This document shows, piece after piece, positions 52,966 through 61,294 of a stretch of DNA of 61,294 bases. Numbering within the stretch: position 1 is the first letter of the stretch; each line of letters starts with the position of its first letter. The DNA is from an uncultured Elioraea sp. (GTDB lineage: Bacteria > Pseudomonadota > Alphaproteobacteria > Acetobacterales > Acetobacteraceae), in the NCBI GenBank assembly GCA_938010425.1, contig CALLUO010000020.1, positions 1 through 61,294 on the forward strand, in the 5' to 3' direction. Made by a program: the position numbers and the translations under genes. The notes under the pieces are model-generated. The model was not told the origin of the DNA, did not search any database, and worked only from the letters and a program-made list of their open reading frames with translations.

Positions 52966-55773
52966 TCAGGCGGCGCTGCGCTCAGCTGAGTCCGCTGCCT
53001 GCTGCGCTGGCGGTTCGAGCGCGGCAAGCAGAGCCTCTTTAAGTTGAGCGAGCTTGCGCTCGTTCTCGATTTTTAACCCGAACACATCCTTGACGTAGAA
53101 CACGTCGACCGCGCGCACGCCAAAAGTGGTGACGTGGGCGGAAGCGATCTGTAGCCCCTGTTCGCTCATCGCGGCGGTGATGTCGTGCAACAGCCCCGGC
53201 CGGTCGCGCCCGTTTACCTCGACCACAGTGTGGGTAGCAGAAGCGTGATTGTCGATGACGACACGCGGCGGCACGTGGATGGCGCGCGTGCGCGGCGAAG
53301 GCGGGCGCGCTTTGCGGATTTCTTCAGCAACGCGCAGACGACCCGAGAGGGCTTGTTCGATCAGCACGCTCATCCGCGCCAGCCGATGCGGCGCATCGAA
53401 AGCCCCTCCTGAAACGTCCTGAATCCAGAACGTGTCGAGCGCCATGCCGTTGGTCATGGTGTGGATGCGCGCATCGACAATCGAAGCACCGGCAAGCGCG
53501 AGAGCCCCCGCAATCTTGCTGAACAGACCAGGATGGTCGGTGGTGTAGACAGTGACCTCGCTCACGCCGCGGTCTGGCAGCACGCAGGTGGTGACGGTGA
53601 GCTTTGAGCCGGACGCTTCCGCCTCGCGGATGATGCGGGCGTGGCGCACATGTGTCGCTGGGTCGAAACCGAGCCAATAGGCCGGATATCCGAGGGAGAG
53701 GTAGTGGCGGCGATCGGCCTCCGACCAGCCTTCGGCAGAAAGTGCAGCATCAGCAGCCTCGCGGGCGCGGGCCACGCGGAGGTCGCGTTCGGGCACGTTG
53801 AGCCCGCCTGCCAGAACCTCCGCCACTCGCCAGTAGATCTCGCGCAGGAGTGTCGCCTTCCAGTTGTTCCACACCTTGGGAGAAACGGCGCGGATGTCAG
53901 CCACTGTCAAAGCGAGCAGGAGGCGAAGGCGCTCGGGGCTTTGCACGAGTTCGGCGAGGTCGAGGATGGTTTTCGGGTCGTCGATATCGCGGCGGAAGGC
54001 GGTCTGGCTTAGCACCAGGTGGTGCAGCACGAGCCAGGAGACCGTCTCCGTCTCCTCGGCGGTGAGTCCCAGCCTCGGCCCGAGTTCTTGCGCGATCTGC
54101 GCGCCAAGTTCGGAATGGTCCCCACCGCGGCCCTTGGCGATGTCGTGCAGCAGCATCGCGACATAGAGCGCGCGCCGCGACTGGACCTGGCCGATGACGG
54201 CGGTGGCCACGGGAGCAATGGCGGAAAGCTCGCCGCGTTCGAGCTGGTTGAGCACGCGTACCGCTTCAACCGTATGCTCGTCCACAGTGTAGGTGTGATA
54301 ACTGTCGAACTGCATCTGCCCGACGATGCGGCGCCAATCCGGTATAAAAGCGCCAAGCAGGCCTGTGAGGTTCATGGTGGCGAGCCAGTTCGCCCCATCC
54401 GCCTTCGGCGAACTCAGAAGATTGAGGAACAACGCGTTCGCCTCCGCATCCTGGCGCAAACGGGCGGCGAGTCGGGCCTGCTGCACCATGCTGCGCAGAG
54501 CAAGCGGGTGGATTTCGCGCCCCGAGTCGCGCGCGGCGGCGAGGATTCGGAACAGCAACAGCGGTTCGGTGGCGAAACTCCTGCCTTCGGCGAGGGTGAT
54601 CTTGCCCTCCTCAAGCGCGAAGCCCTGGGCGGCAAGGGCCGGCGGAGTCTCGTGACGCACTGCCGGCGGGCCGAACGCCACGCGCGCCACCACCGGTTCG
54701 ATGGTCAAGCTGAGGCGGCCGACCTCGCGCACCGTGAGGAAGTAGTGCTTCATGAAGCGCTCCACCCCCTGCTGTGACCCGTGCCGGGTGTAGCCCATGG
54801 CCGCGCCGATCACCGGCTGCAGGTCGAAGGTGAGGCGTTCCTCGGCGCGCCCCGTCGCGTAATGGAGGTGAAAGCGCACCGCCCACAGGAAGTTTGCCGC
54901 GCGACGCCACACACACACCTCGTCCTCGGTCATCAACGGACCGCACGGCAGGGACGGGTCGGCGGCGTCTTCGAAGCGCGCGATGCCGCAGGTGTGCCGC
55001 ATCATCCAAAACAAGGTCTGCAGGTCGCGCAGGCCTCCCTTGCCGTCCTTGACGTTGGGCTCAAGCAGGAAGGCCGAATCGCCAAAGCGGCGATGGCGTT
55101 CGGCGCGCTCAGCGCGCTTCGCGGCGAAGAAGGTGGCGGCACCGGCAGAAGCGCAATCAGCGCGGAACCGTTCCGAGAACGCGTCGAACACAGCTTGGTC
55201 GCCGGCCAAAAAGCGGGCATCGAGCAATGAGGTGCGCACGGTCTGGTCACTGCGCGCCTGCGCCATGCACTCGTCCACCGATCGCGTGGCGTGGCCAACC
55301 TTTAGCCCGAGATCCCATAGGAAGTAGAGCATGAACTCGACCACCTGTTCGTGGCGCGGCGTTTCTTTCCACGGTGTGATGAACAGGAGGTCGAGGTCGG
55401 AGAAGGGGGCGAGCACGCCGCGGCCGAAGCCGCCGGTGGCCGCAACTGCCAGTGCCTCGCCTGAGGAGACGATGCCAGGGGGGAAGACGTGTTCGGTCAC
55501 CCAGTCGTGTAGCGTCCGCGTGAGTTCAGCCATCCGCGCCGCAAGCAGGCGCGCAGCCTCAAGACCGCGCAAGCCAGCCTCGAAGCGCGCCTTGGTGTCA
55601 GCTTGAATCCGCCCAAGCGCACGGCGAAAGAGGGCAAGGGCACGGTCGCGCGGCGCCCCGCTGTCTGACCAACGGAGCGTGGCGAGTTCGGCCCGAAGGT
55701 CGTCGCAGACGAGGCGGCCCGCGGGGTCGGCCGCGTCGGCAGTGGCAACGAAACCGCCCACACTCTGATCCAT
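52966..55773 (-). CDS. glnD: Bifunctional PII uridylyltransferase/uridylyl-removing enzyme
   Basis: 935 residues. Nucleotidyltransferase motif GFGRGVLAPFSDLDLLFI (~114), a central HD domain (LHDIAKGRGGDHSELGA, ~541), and two C-terminal ACT domains (~734 and ~858) that sense glutamine. It uridylylates PII proteins under nitrogen limitation and removes the groups under excess. The first ~25 residues carry no match. It is 52 bases downstream of mutS. Confidence 0.96.
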   Translation of the reverse strand: MDQSVGGFVATADAADPAGRLVCDDLRAELATLRWSDSGAPRDRALALFRRALGRIQADTKARFEAGLRGLEAARLLAARMAELTRTLHDWVTEHVFPPGIVSSGEALAVAATGGFGRGVLAPFSDLDLLFITPWKETPRHEQVVEFMLYFLWDLGLKVGHATRSVDECMAQARSDQTVRTSLLDARFLAGDQAVFDAFSERFRADCASAGAATFFAAKRAERAERHRRFGDSAFLLEPNVKDGKGGLRDLQTLFWMMRHTCGIARFEDAADPSLPCGPLMTEDEVCVWRRAANFLWAVRFHLHYATGRAEERLTFDLQPVIGAAMGYTRHGSQQGVERFMKHYFLTVREVGRLSLTIEPVVARVAFGPPAVRHETPPALAAQGFALEEGKITLAEGRSFATEPLLLFRILAAARDSGREIHPLALRSMVQQARLAARLRQDAEANALFLNLLSSPKADGANWLATMNLTGLLGAFIPDWRRIVGQMQFDSYHTYTVDEHTVEAVRVLNQLERGELSAIAPVATAVIGQVQSRRALYVAMLLHDIAKGRGGDHSELGAQIAQELGPRLGLTAEETETVSWLVLHHLVLSQTAFRRDIDDPKTILDLAELVQSPERLRLLLALTVADIRAVSPKVWNNWKATLLREIYWRVAEVLAGGLNVPERDLRVARAREAADAALSAEGWSEADRRHYLSLGYPAYWLGFDPATHVRHARIIREAEASGSKLTVTTCVLPDRGVSEVTVYTTDHPGLFSKIAGALALAGASIVDARIHTMTNGMALDTFWIQDVSGGAFDAPHRLARMSVLIEQALSGRLRVAEEIRKARPPSPRTRAIHVPPRVVIDNHASATHTVVEVNGRDRPGLLHDITAAMSEQGLQIASAHVTTFGVRAVDVFYVKDVFGLKIENERKLAQLKEALLAALEPPAQQAADSAERSAA

Positions 55774-55825
55774 ACGCCACTGTAGACTGATTTCGCGATC
55801 GCGAAGAAGGGGGAGAGACAGGGGC

Positions 55826-58417
55826 TCAGCCAGCGAGCGCCTTCAACCGCACGAGAAGCGCATGCGCCTCGCGGGGGCTGAGCGTGTCTGGATCCGTCTC
55901 GGCGAGAATGCGCCTGATCTCGTCAGGCTGGGCAGGGACCGCGGCCGGACGGATGGCGAACAGCGGCAGTTCCTCGGCGAGCGGAGCAAGCCCGCGCGCC
56001 CTCTCCTCCAGCGCCGAGAGCACAGCCTGCGCTCTTGCCACCACCTCGCGCGGAACCCCGGCTAGGCGCGCCACATGCAACCCGTAGGAGCGGTCGGCAG
56101 CACCCTCTTCTACCTGGTGAAGAAACACCACCTCGCCGCGCCACTCCTTGATCCTAAGGCGCACGAGCTTCAGTTCCGGCAAGCGCGGAGCAAGCGCGGT
56201 GAGTTCGTGGAAATGGGTTGCGAACAGGGCACGGCAGCGCAGCCGGTCGTGGATCGCCTCCAGCACCGCCCAAGCGAGCGCGAGCCCGTCCCAGGTCGCG
56301 GTGCCGCGGCCTAACTCGTCGAGGATGACGAGCGAACGCGGCGTGGCCTGGTTGAGGATGGTGGCCGTCTCCACCATCTCAACCATGAAGGTCGATCGCC
56401 CGCGGGCGAGATCGTCCGCCGCCCCGACTCGGCAAAAGAGGCGATCGACGATGCCCAGGCGGGCTGAGGCCGCCGGCACATAAAGCCCGGCCTGGGCGAG
56501 CACAGCGAGGATGGCGGCTTGGCGAAGAAAGGTCGACTTGCCCGCCATGTTCGGCCCTGTTACCAGCCAGAGGCGCGACCCCGGCGAGAGGTCGACCCCG
56601 TTGGCGATGAATGTGCCGCCTGCCTTGCGCACCGCCGCCTCGACCACCGGATGGCGGCCGGCTGCGACGGCGAAGCGCGTGTCCTCGGTGATCTCGGGCC
56701 GAACCCAGCCCTCGCGTTCCGCCAGTTCGGCGGTGGCACCGGCGAGGTCGAGTGCTGCGAGCGCTTCGGCGCAGGCGGCGATCGGCTCCGCCTCAGCCTG
56801 CACAGCAGCGGCAAGCTCGGCGAGGATGGCTGCCTCGCGCGCCTCGGCCTCAGCGCCGGCTTCGACGATACGGCGATCGAGAGCAGCGAGCTCCTCGGTG
56901 GTAAAGCGCATCGTTCCCGCCATGGTCTGGCGATGGGCAAGCCCTGGAAGAGCAGGCGGGGGGCTCTCGCGCAGCCGCAAACCGACGGCTTCGGGAACCT
57001 CCAGGAAATAGCCGAGCTGGACGGTATGGCGGATCTTCAGTGCGGCGATACCCGTCGCCGCCCTCAGCTCGCCTTCCATAGCGGCAATGACTTTGCGGCT
57101 GTCGTCGCGCAAAGCACGCGCGCGGTCGAGAGCGGGATCGAACCCGGCGTTGATCGCTCCCCCTTCCCCCGCACGGGCCGGAGGGCGTGGCACGAGCGCG
57201 CGGGTCAGGCGCTCGGCGAGGGCTGGGGCAGGGTCAAGGGCGCGTTCAGCCGAGGCGATAAGGGGCGGACGCGGCAGGGCGGCCTCAGCCAAGGCGGAGG
57301 CGACCGCGCGGGCGGCAGCGAGTCCGTCGCGGATGGCGGCGAGATCAGCCGGTGAGCCTCGGCCGAGACCGATCCGCGCCAGTGCCCGCGCCATGTCGGG
57401 AGCGCCTTTCAGCACCCCCCGCATCTTAGCCCGGCAAAAGGGGGCGGCGAGGAAAAAGCCAGCCGCATCCAGCCGCGCCTCGATCACCGCCCGCAGTGTG
57501 GACGGGGCGGAGAGCCGGGAGGCGAGAAGCCTCGCCCCGGCTGCGGTCACCGTACGGTCGATCGCGGCGAGCAGACTGTCGGGCGCGGAAGGGTCGAGGC
57601 CGAGGTTGCGCCGGGTTGCGGCGTCGATCGCCATCGTCGTGCCGTCGGCCTCGCGGACGAGCGGGGCAAGCCTGGGCAGCGCCCCCCCTTGGGTCGCGCG
57701 CACATAGTCCACCAACGCGCCGGCAGCTGCGAGCTCGTCTGGCCCGAAGCTTCCCATCGCGTCCAAGGTGGCCAGGCCATACGCTGCCTCGAGCGCGCGT
57801 TGCCCTAGATCGGCGCGGAAACGCGCTGGCGGCAGGGCGACGCAACGGTCACGCCATTCGGCAAGCAGAGGGTCAGAAAGCAAAGTGTCGGGAACCAAAA
57901 GTTCGGCCGGATCGCGCGCGGCAAGAGCAGCAGCGAGGGCCTGGCCTGCCGCCGAACGCACGCCGAAGCTTCCCGTCGAGATGTCAAGCCAAGCCAGCGC
58001 CGCCCCATTCGTCGCCGCGAGCCAGTTGGGCCGCGCCCCCTCCAGAATGGTCTCCTCGACCACCGTTCCGGGGGTGACGAGCCGCACCACGGCCCGAGGC
58101 AAAGGGCCCTTTACCTTGGCCCGCCGTGCCTCCTCGGGGGTCATCGTCTGCTCGACGATGGCCACCCGAAACCCTTTGCGAATCAGTCTTGCCAAATAAG
58201 GCTCGTGGTTGACGACCGGCACGCCGCACATGGGAATCGGACGACCCGCGTGCTCGCCGCGTGTGGTCAGCGCGATGTCGAGAGCGGCGGCCGCCCGTTC
58301 GGCATCCTCGAAAAAGAGCTCGTAAAAGTCTCCCATGCGGAAGAAGAGCAGAGCGTCCGGGTGGTCGGCCTTGGCGGCGAACCACTGGGCGAGCATGGGA
58401 GACGGGGTGACAGACAT
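55826..58417 (-). CDS. mutS: DNA mismatch repair protein MutS
   Basis: 863 residues. Mismatch-recognition F-x-E in GDFYELFFEDA (~30), Walker A GPNMAGKSTFLRQ (~619), Walker B DELGRGTATWDGLA (~704) and SYGLHVARLAGVP. The ATG at 58417 is used because upstream residues look unnatural (basic and cysteine-rich). The clamp and connector domains are all present by length. Confidence 0.96.
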   Translation of the reverse strand: MSVTPSPMLAQWFAAKADHPDALLFFRMGDFYELFFEDAERAAAALDIALTTRGEHAGRPIPMCGVPVVNHEPYLARLIRKGFRVAIVEQTMTPEEARRAKVKGPLPRAVVRLVTPGTVVEETILEGARPNWLAATNGAALAWLDISTGSFGVRSAAGQALAAALAARDPAELLVPDTLLSDPLLAEWRDRCVALPPARFRADLGQRALEAAYGLATLDAMGSFGPDELAAAGALVDYVRATQGGALPRLAPLVREADGTTMAIDAATRRNLGLDPSAPDSLLAAIDRTVTAAGARLLASRLSAPSTLRAVIEARLDAAGFFLAAPFCRAKMRGVLKGAPDMARALARIGLGRGSPADLAAIRDGLAAARAVASALAEAALPRPPLIASAERALDPAPALAERLTRALVPRPPARAGEGGAINAGFDPALDRARALRDDSRKVIAAMEGELRAATGIAALKIRHTVQLGYFLEVPEAVGLRLRESPPPALPGLAHRQTMAGTMRFTTEELAALDRRIVEAGAEAEAREAAILAELAAAVQAEAEPIAACAEALAALDLAGATAELAEREGWVRPEITEDTRFAVAAGRHPVVEAAVRKAGGTFIANGVDLSPGSRLWLVTGPNMAGKSTFLRQAAILAVLAQAGLYVPAASARLGIVDRLFCRVGAADDLARGRSTFMVEMVETATILNQATPRSLVILDELGRGTATWDGLALAWAVLEAIHDRLRCRALFATHFHELTALAPRLPELKLVRLRIKEWRGEVVFLHQVEEGAADRSYGLHVARLAGVPREVVARAQAVLSALEERARGLAPLAEELPLFAIRPAAVPAQPDEIRRILAETDPDTLSPREAHALLVRLKALAG

Positions 58418-58466
58418 CCGCGCTCGACGCTCCCCTTGCCCGGCCGCACTGCGACAGCCGCCAGGC

Positions 58467-58823
58467 TCAGGCGATCGGTTTTGCGACGATGGTATCGGGC
58501 AACGCCAGCAGAAGCGCCACCCCGCCGTCAAAGGCCCTCAGCTTTTTCAGCGCCTTCCGCGGAAGCTTGATCGAGCGCGCAAGGCACTCGCGGATCAGCA
58601 CAGCGGCGAGTTCGGTCTCCTCCACCACCGTCTGCCGCGGCTTGGCCCCGGGCAGGTGCACCTCGATGCGAAGTTGTACCGGCTCGCGCGAGGCGATGGC
58701 AATGTCGCCGACCTGACCCGAAGGCGGCAGGCTTGGCGGGCTGACGGCGGCAAGATGGGCATTGAGGGCGCAGCGCAGCGCTTCGATGTCGAACCGAATT
58801 TCCCGGTATTCGGTGATAGGCAC
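58467..58823 (-). CDS. Unknown protein between TauE2 and mutS
   Basis: 118 residues from the GTG at 58823 (GGGGGAA about eight bases upstream). Mostly alpha/beta: RFDIEALRCALNAHLAAV, a strand-turn RIEVHLPGAKPRQTVV, and a late helix LIRECLARSIKLP. No membrane segments. Not recognised, although the acidic ETELAAVLIREC followed by KLPRKALKKL gives it a regulator-like look. It lies 49 bases ahead of mutS on the same strand and may share its transcript. Confidence 0.55.
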   Translation of the reverse strand: MPITEYREIRFDIEALRCALNAHLAAVSPPSLPPSGQVGDIAIASREPVQLRIEVHLPGAKPRQTVVEETELAAVLIRECLARSIKLPRKALKKLRAFDGGVALLLALPDTIVAKPIA

Positions 58824-58891
58824 GCCCAGGTTCCCCCTTCGACGAGACTGAGGCTCCTGTAGCACAACCGGCCAAGCCACACGGTAGGCGC

Positions 58892-59680
58892 TTAGCGCTG
58901 CGCCGAGACCCAGGCGGCGGCGAGCAGGACGAGGCCAAGCAAAACCTTGAGCGAAGAGGACGGAGCGAAAGCCGCCAACGCCGCGCCAGAGGCGGCGCCA
59001 GCGATGCTGCCGAGCCCCATCGGTGCACCAATGCCGACCACATGATCGCGGGAAGGAAGCCGACCCAGAACACGGTAGCGCAGCAGGGCAAAGGCGACGA
59101 CGACCATGGAGATGGCGAGGCTCGCACTCCCCGCCACCTTCACGTCGAGCCCATGGATGAAGACGAGGGTAGGGATCATGAGCTCCCCGCCCGCCACACC
59201 GAGAAGGGTCGCGATCAGGCCGATGACGGCCCCGAGCCCGACCCCGACGAGGATCCTCGCCACGTTGTTGTCAGGCAGCACGCCAAGGCGGATATCCGCT
59301 GACGCCAACCCCTCGACCACGAGCAGAAGCCCGAGGCCGACGAGAAGCACCAGAATGGCCTGATGCAGACGATGGTCTGACAGCCGTGCCACCAGCCCCG
59401 CCCCCACGAGGGCAGAGACCAGGCCGCCGGCGGTTAGCGCCGCGATGTCGGCGAGGTGCGGCAGGAGGGGGCTGAGGCTTAAGCTGCCGGCCCGAAACAC
59501 AAGCGAGGAACAGAGGGTAATAAGGCTAATGACGCTGTTCAGCGGCACCACCGTGCTGGGCGCAAGGCCAAAGCGGCGCAAGAGCACGGGAATGCGGAAC
59601 TCGCCGCCACCGAGCCCGATCAGGCCGCCGAGGAAACCGACCGGCACCCCCCAAGCGGTTGCTTCCATCAGCCCTTTCAT
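58892..59680 (-). CDS. TauE/SafE family permease (second copy)
   Basis: 262 residues, about eight helices, with [21 protein letters not shown] and a second half repeat [16 protein letters not shown]. This copy is shorter than the first and has the GGGE/GGELM variant. Its start overlaps the modC stop as ATGA, linking it to the molybdate operon. It could export an oxyanion such as sulfite or thiosulfate; a role in molybdate balance is only suggested by context. Confidence 0.87.
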   Translation of the reverse strand: MKGLMEATAWGVPVGFLGGLIGLGGGEFRIPVLLRRFGLAPSTVVPLNSVISLITLCSSLVFRAGSLSLSPLLPHLADIAALTAGGLVSALVGAGLVARLSDHRLHQAILVLLVGLGLLLVVEGLASADIRLGVLPDNNVARILVGVGLGAVIGLIATLLGVAGGELMIPTLVFIHGLDVKVAGSASLAISMVVVAFALLRYRVLGRLPSRDHVVGIGAPMGLGSIAGAASGAALAAFAPSSSLKVLLGLVLLAAAWVSAQR

Positions 59681-60825
59681 GCGCCGGGAACGGTGACTGC
59701 GACCGACTTCACGAGCGCGACAACAGGGCGGCCCGGTGCCAGACCAAGTCGCGCCACCGCATCCTCCATCACCTGGGCGCGGAGAAGCGCATTGCCGACC
59801 GCGACCGCGACATCCGCCACGGCTCCCGGTCGCGGCGCGATCTCAGCCACCGTGCCGTGGAGAGCGTTATGCACGGAAAGGCCCTCCGGCACACGGTCGG
59901 CCAGGATCACGTCGCGGGAGGGAATGCGGACGCGAAGCCGCGCGCCGGGTGCAGCATCGAACAGCGGGGCGAGAAGCCGCCCCGCCGGGGTGTCAAGCAC
60001 GGCAAGGCGCCTCTCCTGCAGCACCTCGACGAGGGTGGCGACCAGCACCGTGCCGGCCTCAGCGGCGGCGGCGATGATCGGGATGTCAGCGCGCGCGGAG
60101 ATCGTGCCAACATCGCCCTCGGCAATCATCCGCCCCCGCTGCAGCACAATCACCCGGTCAGCGAGCCGCGCCACTTCCTCGAAGTCATGTGTGACGAGAA
60201 CGATCGGGCAAGCGAGCCGGGTTCGGAGAGCCTCGATCTCCCGATACAGCGCAACGCGCACGGCACGATCGAGAGCCGAGAAAGGTTCATCCAGCAGAAG
60301 CACCTCGGGGTCGCGGGCCAGAGCGCGCGCCACCGCCACGCGCTGCTTCTGCCCGCCCGAGAGTTCTGCCGGCCGTCTCTGTTCGAACCCCTGAAGACCG
60401 ACAAGCGCGAGCAAAGCCCGCGCTCTTGCCTCGCGCTCCGCCTTGGGCAGATGGGTCAGCGCTGCTGCTACGTTCGCAGCTGTCGTCATGTGCGGAAAAA
60501 GCGCGTAGTCCTGAAAAACGAGCCCCACTCTGCGCCGGTGCGGCGGGACGTGGATCCGGCGTTCGGAGTCGTACCAAACGACTCTGTTGCACGTTACACG
60601 CGCTCTGGCTGGACACCACAGGCCCGCAATGGTGCGCAAAATCGTGGTCTTGCCAGACCCGGAGGCGCCGAACAGGCCAGTCACTTCGCCCGCGCGCAAG
60701 GAGAAGGCGAGGTCGAGCGGGATCGGGCTCGCCGTGCGCGCCTCGAACGTGACAACCTCGCGGCCCGTCTCGGCACAGACAGCCAGGCGTTCAGAGGAGA
60801 GAGTGTCAGCCACGGCGTCTGCCAA
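59677..60825 (-). CDS. modC: Molybdate ABC transporter ATPase
   Basis: 382 residues. ABC ATPase with Walker [12 protein letters not shown] (~54), signature [15 protein letters not shown] (~157) and Walker [12 protein letters not shown], followed by a C-terminal TOBE/Mop-like domain (~300-380) with repeated V-G-N/V-R-strand pattern. The Mop domain distinguishes ModC from sulfate CysA. Its start overlaps the modB end by 20 bases, and its stop overlaps the TauE2 start. Confidence 0.9.
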   Translation of the reverse strand: MADAVADTLSSERLAVCAETGREVVTFEARTASPIPLDLAFSLRAGEVTGLFGASGSGKTTILRTIAGLWCPARARVTCNRVVWYDSERRIHVPPHRRRVGLVFQDYALFPHMTTAANVAAALTHLPKAEREARARALLALVGLQGFEQRRPAELSGGQKQRVAVARALARDPEVLLLDEPFSALDRAVRVALYREIEALRTRLACPIVLVTHDFEEVARLADRVIVLQRGRMIAEGDVGTISARADIPIIAAAAEAGTVLVATLVEVLQERRLAVLDTPAGRLLAPLFDAAPGARLRVRIPSRDVILADRVPEGLSVHNALHGTVAEIAPRPGAVADVAVAVGNALLRAQVMEDAVARLGLAPGRPVVALVKSVAVTVPGA

Positions 60826-61294
60826 TCCGGCGCGAGAGCGTGTTGGTGATACCCAGCGCAGCGATGGACACGCAAAGAAGGGTCAGAGCCATGATGTTGG
60901 CGGAACGATCATCGAAAGCCTGCACGCGGTCGTAGATCGCAATCGCAATCGTCTTCGTCTCGCCTGGGATCGACCCCCCCACCATCAGCACCACGCCGAA
61001 CTCGCCCACAGTATGGGCGAAGGTAAGGACAAGGGCGGTCACGATTCCTGGCCACGCAAGCGGCAGTTCGATGCGCAGGAACACCTGCCGAGGCGACAAG
61101 CCGCACACGGCGCCCGCTTCGCGCACCGAGGGCTCAATATTCTCGAACGCGCGCTGGATCGGCTGGAACGAGAACGGAATGTTCACCAGCATCAAGGCGA
61201 CGAGAAGCCCCTCAAAGGAGAAGGCGAGCAAATGCCCAGTCAGCGCCTCGAAGCCCTGGCCCAGAGGCGAGTACCGGCCGAAGGCCTGCAGCAG
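60806..61294 (-). CDS. modB: Molybdate ABC transporter permease (partial)
   Basis: C-terminal part only (162 residues); the gene continues past the window end. Binding-protein-dependent permease domain with the EAA loop [25 protein letters not shown] and [14 protein letters not shown], which match ModB. About four helices are visible. The 5' end is missing, so the start cannot be assessed. Confidence 0.9.
   Translation of the reverse strand: MLQAFGRYSPLGQGFEALTGHLLAFSFEGLLVALMLVNIPFSFQPIQRAFENIEPSVREAGAVCGLSPRQVFLRIELPLAWPGIVTALVLTFAHTVGEFGVVLMVGGSIPGETKTIAIAIYDRVQAFDDRSANIMALTLLCVSIAALGITNTLSRRIGRRRG

Overview
The window is high-GC DNA that is almost fully coding, and it looks like the chromosome of an alphaproteobacterium. 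The best guess is Rhodospirillales/Acetobacteraceae, and this is inference from gene content and order: xerD divergent from a fused aroK-aroB, bolA/J-protein/cobS/cobT, fabD-fabG-acpP-fabF-mltG, rpsF-rpsR-DUF2232-rplI-cfa-dnaB-alr-mlaEF, and mutS-glnD-murJ-trpS. No phage, CRISPR array, integrase (other than XerD) or intact insertion sequence was found. The window is core and housekeeping DNA with a few decayed accessory patches.

Layout. 0-2.5 kb: a glycosyltransferase/polysaccharide-deacetylase fusion and tRNA-Leu(CAA). 2.5-8.4 kb: an AstE-like hydrolase, argE, and xerD with a 46-residue membrane protein translationally coupled in front of it, divergent from aroKB and a DUF2889 gene. 8.4-9.3 kb: no supportable gene, but a 37-bp tandem repeat. 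9.3-13.6 kb: a ribbon-helix-helix protein, bolA, a J-domain protein and cobaltochelatase cobS-cobT. 13.7-14.8 kb: a clearly broken hydantoinase/dihydropyrimidinase gene. 14.8-25.3 kb: the queuosine-salvage pair yhhQ-tgt, rpmB with a terminator, an Atm1-type ABC exporter, a NUDIX protein, a PAS-GGDEF-EAL protein, gluQ and an esterase. 25.5-32.2 kb: an HNH nuclease, a patatin-like lipase divergent from a Suv3-type RNA helicase, an unknown protein, a nucleoside deoxyribosyltransferase-like protein and a lone amino-acid-binding protein. 32.2-33.5 kb: hairpins followed by decayed, unidentified coding DNA.

33.5-40 kb: a class V aminotransferase, a small secreted protein, mltG and the fatty-acid operon fabD-fabG-acpP-fabF. 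40-48 kb: the ribosomal/replication operon. Its leader carries two strong hairpins and a structure matching the S6:S18 autoregulatory motif with a bulged CCG. It ends in mlaE-mlaF and a seven-codon stub that may be the start of a lost radA. 48-61.3 kb, all on the minus strand: usp, TIGR02186, a TauE/SafE exporter, trpS, murJ, glnD, mutS, an unknown protein, a second TauE/SafE exporter, modC and a modB cut by the window end.

Themes. Several genes serve tRNA queuosine biology (yhhQ takes up precursor, tgt inserts it, gluQ glutamylates Q in tRNA-Asp). ATGA or GTGA stop/start overlaps are common (xerD, tgt, mlaE, mlaF, tauE and tauE2), which implies translational coupling. Gene loss is visible in the hydantoinase, the 32-33.5 kb region, the possible radA stub and the transport partners missing around aapJ and mlaEF. 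I did not identify a clearly new biological system. The most informative leads are the rpsF leader, the GT-deacetylase fusion, the xerD-coupled microprotein, and the decayed region or breakpoints near 32-33 kb and 48.0 kb.
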